Part shown: positions 63,685-64,000 of the stretch, piece by piece
Numbering within the stretch: the stretch's first letter is position 1
Layout: each line of letters opens with the position of its first letter
DNA from: Crotophaga sulcirostris
Lineage: Eukaryota; Chordata; Aves; Cuculiformes; Crotophagidae
Length of the DNA: 64,000 nt
Direction: 5' to 3'
Assembly: GCA_013397455.1 (NCBI GenBank)
Contig: VYZB01000036.1
Span: 469,366-533,365 of the forward strand
Position numbers and translations under genes: made by a program
Notes under the pieces: model-generated
Seen by the model: only the letters and a program-made list of their open reading frames with translations
Databases searched by the model: none
Told to the model about the DNA's origin: nothing

Positions 63685-64000
63685 AACACCTGTAGAACTC
63701 TGGACAACTACATTAGGAGGACTTTAACCCCATACCTCATCAATGTCACAATGGCAGCCAGAATCTGTAGCCAAGTGTTATGCCAAGACTTTGGTGCTTG
63801 TGTTCGGAAAAAATGGAATTCCAGTGATTATCTTCACTTAAACCCTGAGAATATTGTCATTCAAGTGACAAAGGATGGAAAATACACTCTACAAGGGCAA
63901 CCAACACTTCAGGATCTGCAGACATTCAGAGAAAAATTTGATTGCCACTGTTATGCAGGGCACAGTTGTGAACCTAGAGCTGATATCAGTGACATCCATT
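63685..64000 (+). CDS. SPAM1: SPAM1-like hyaluronidase, coding exon 3 (runs off window)
   Basis: Residues 354-458, open to the window edge (one extra base). It begins NTCRTLDNYI and includes PYLINVTMAARICSQVLCQD, RKKWNSSDYLHLNPEN and FDCHCYAGHSCEPRAD. Cysteines C356, C381, C386, C392, C440, C442 and C448 are all present. By family pattern they make C61-C356, C381-C392, C386-C440 and C442-C448, the last three forming the EGF-like module. Sequons: NVT 373, NSS 398. The 3' end with any GPI-anchor signal lies beyond the window. Together with exons 1 and 2 this gives at least 458 residues, compared with about 500 for PH-20. Confidence 0.92.

Noticed and set aside
1..64000. CRISPR arrays, bacterial operons, tRNA or rRNA genes
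   Set aside because: Not found by eye: no spaced identical repeats of the right kind, no cloverleaf with an intact B-box, and the organism is a vertebrate.

Overview
The window is vertebrate, almost certainly avian, nuclear DNA: AT-rich non-coding sequence, spliced exons, many chicken-repeat-1 (CR1) LINE pieces with the usual tandem-octamer 3' ends, and long terminal repeats (LTRs) of a type I recognise from bird genomes. CR1 makes up about 10 kb of the 64 kb. That looks high for a bird and might point to a CR1-rich lineage, but I cannot name the species.

The only protein-coding content I can support is a tandem pair of glycosyl-hydrolase family 56 hyaluronidases, both on the + strand. At the left edge (869-2511) are the last two coding exons of a HYAL4-like gene whose first coding exon lies outside the window. 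This copy looks dead or dying: one codon is missing, the family tryptophan in exon 2 is leucine, a 4-base insertion brings in a stop, and several EGF-like cysteines are gone. At the right edge (56264-64000) is an apparently intact SPAM1/PH-20-like gene. It has all of coding exon 1 (signal region plus the D-x-E active site), exon 2, and the first 105 codons of exon 3, which runs off the window. HYAL4 followed by SPAM1 on the same strand matches the mammalian order.

The roughly 53.7 kb between the two genes holds no exon I can defend. It contains a minus-strand LTR (8399-10455) split by a second solo LTR with an exact 5-bp target-site duplication (9333-10343), and a third LTR (about 17515-18450) carrying a roughly 34-bp minisatellite that runs up to its poly(A) signal. 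A GC-rich unassigned block follows (18600-19330). There are seven CR1 insertions across the window (six here, one in SPAM1 intron 2) plus one nested inside another, a 24-bp perfect palindrome (31017-31040), and two assembly gaps (25690-26537 and 42621-42680). The larger gap lies inside a CR1 copy and has nearly the length expected for the missing reverse-transcriptase part.

I found no new defence, mobile or metabolic system. The most interesting biology is one hyaluronidase paralogue decaying beside a well-preserved one, and the layered transposon history.
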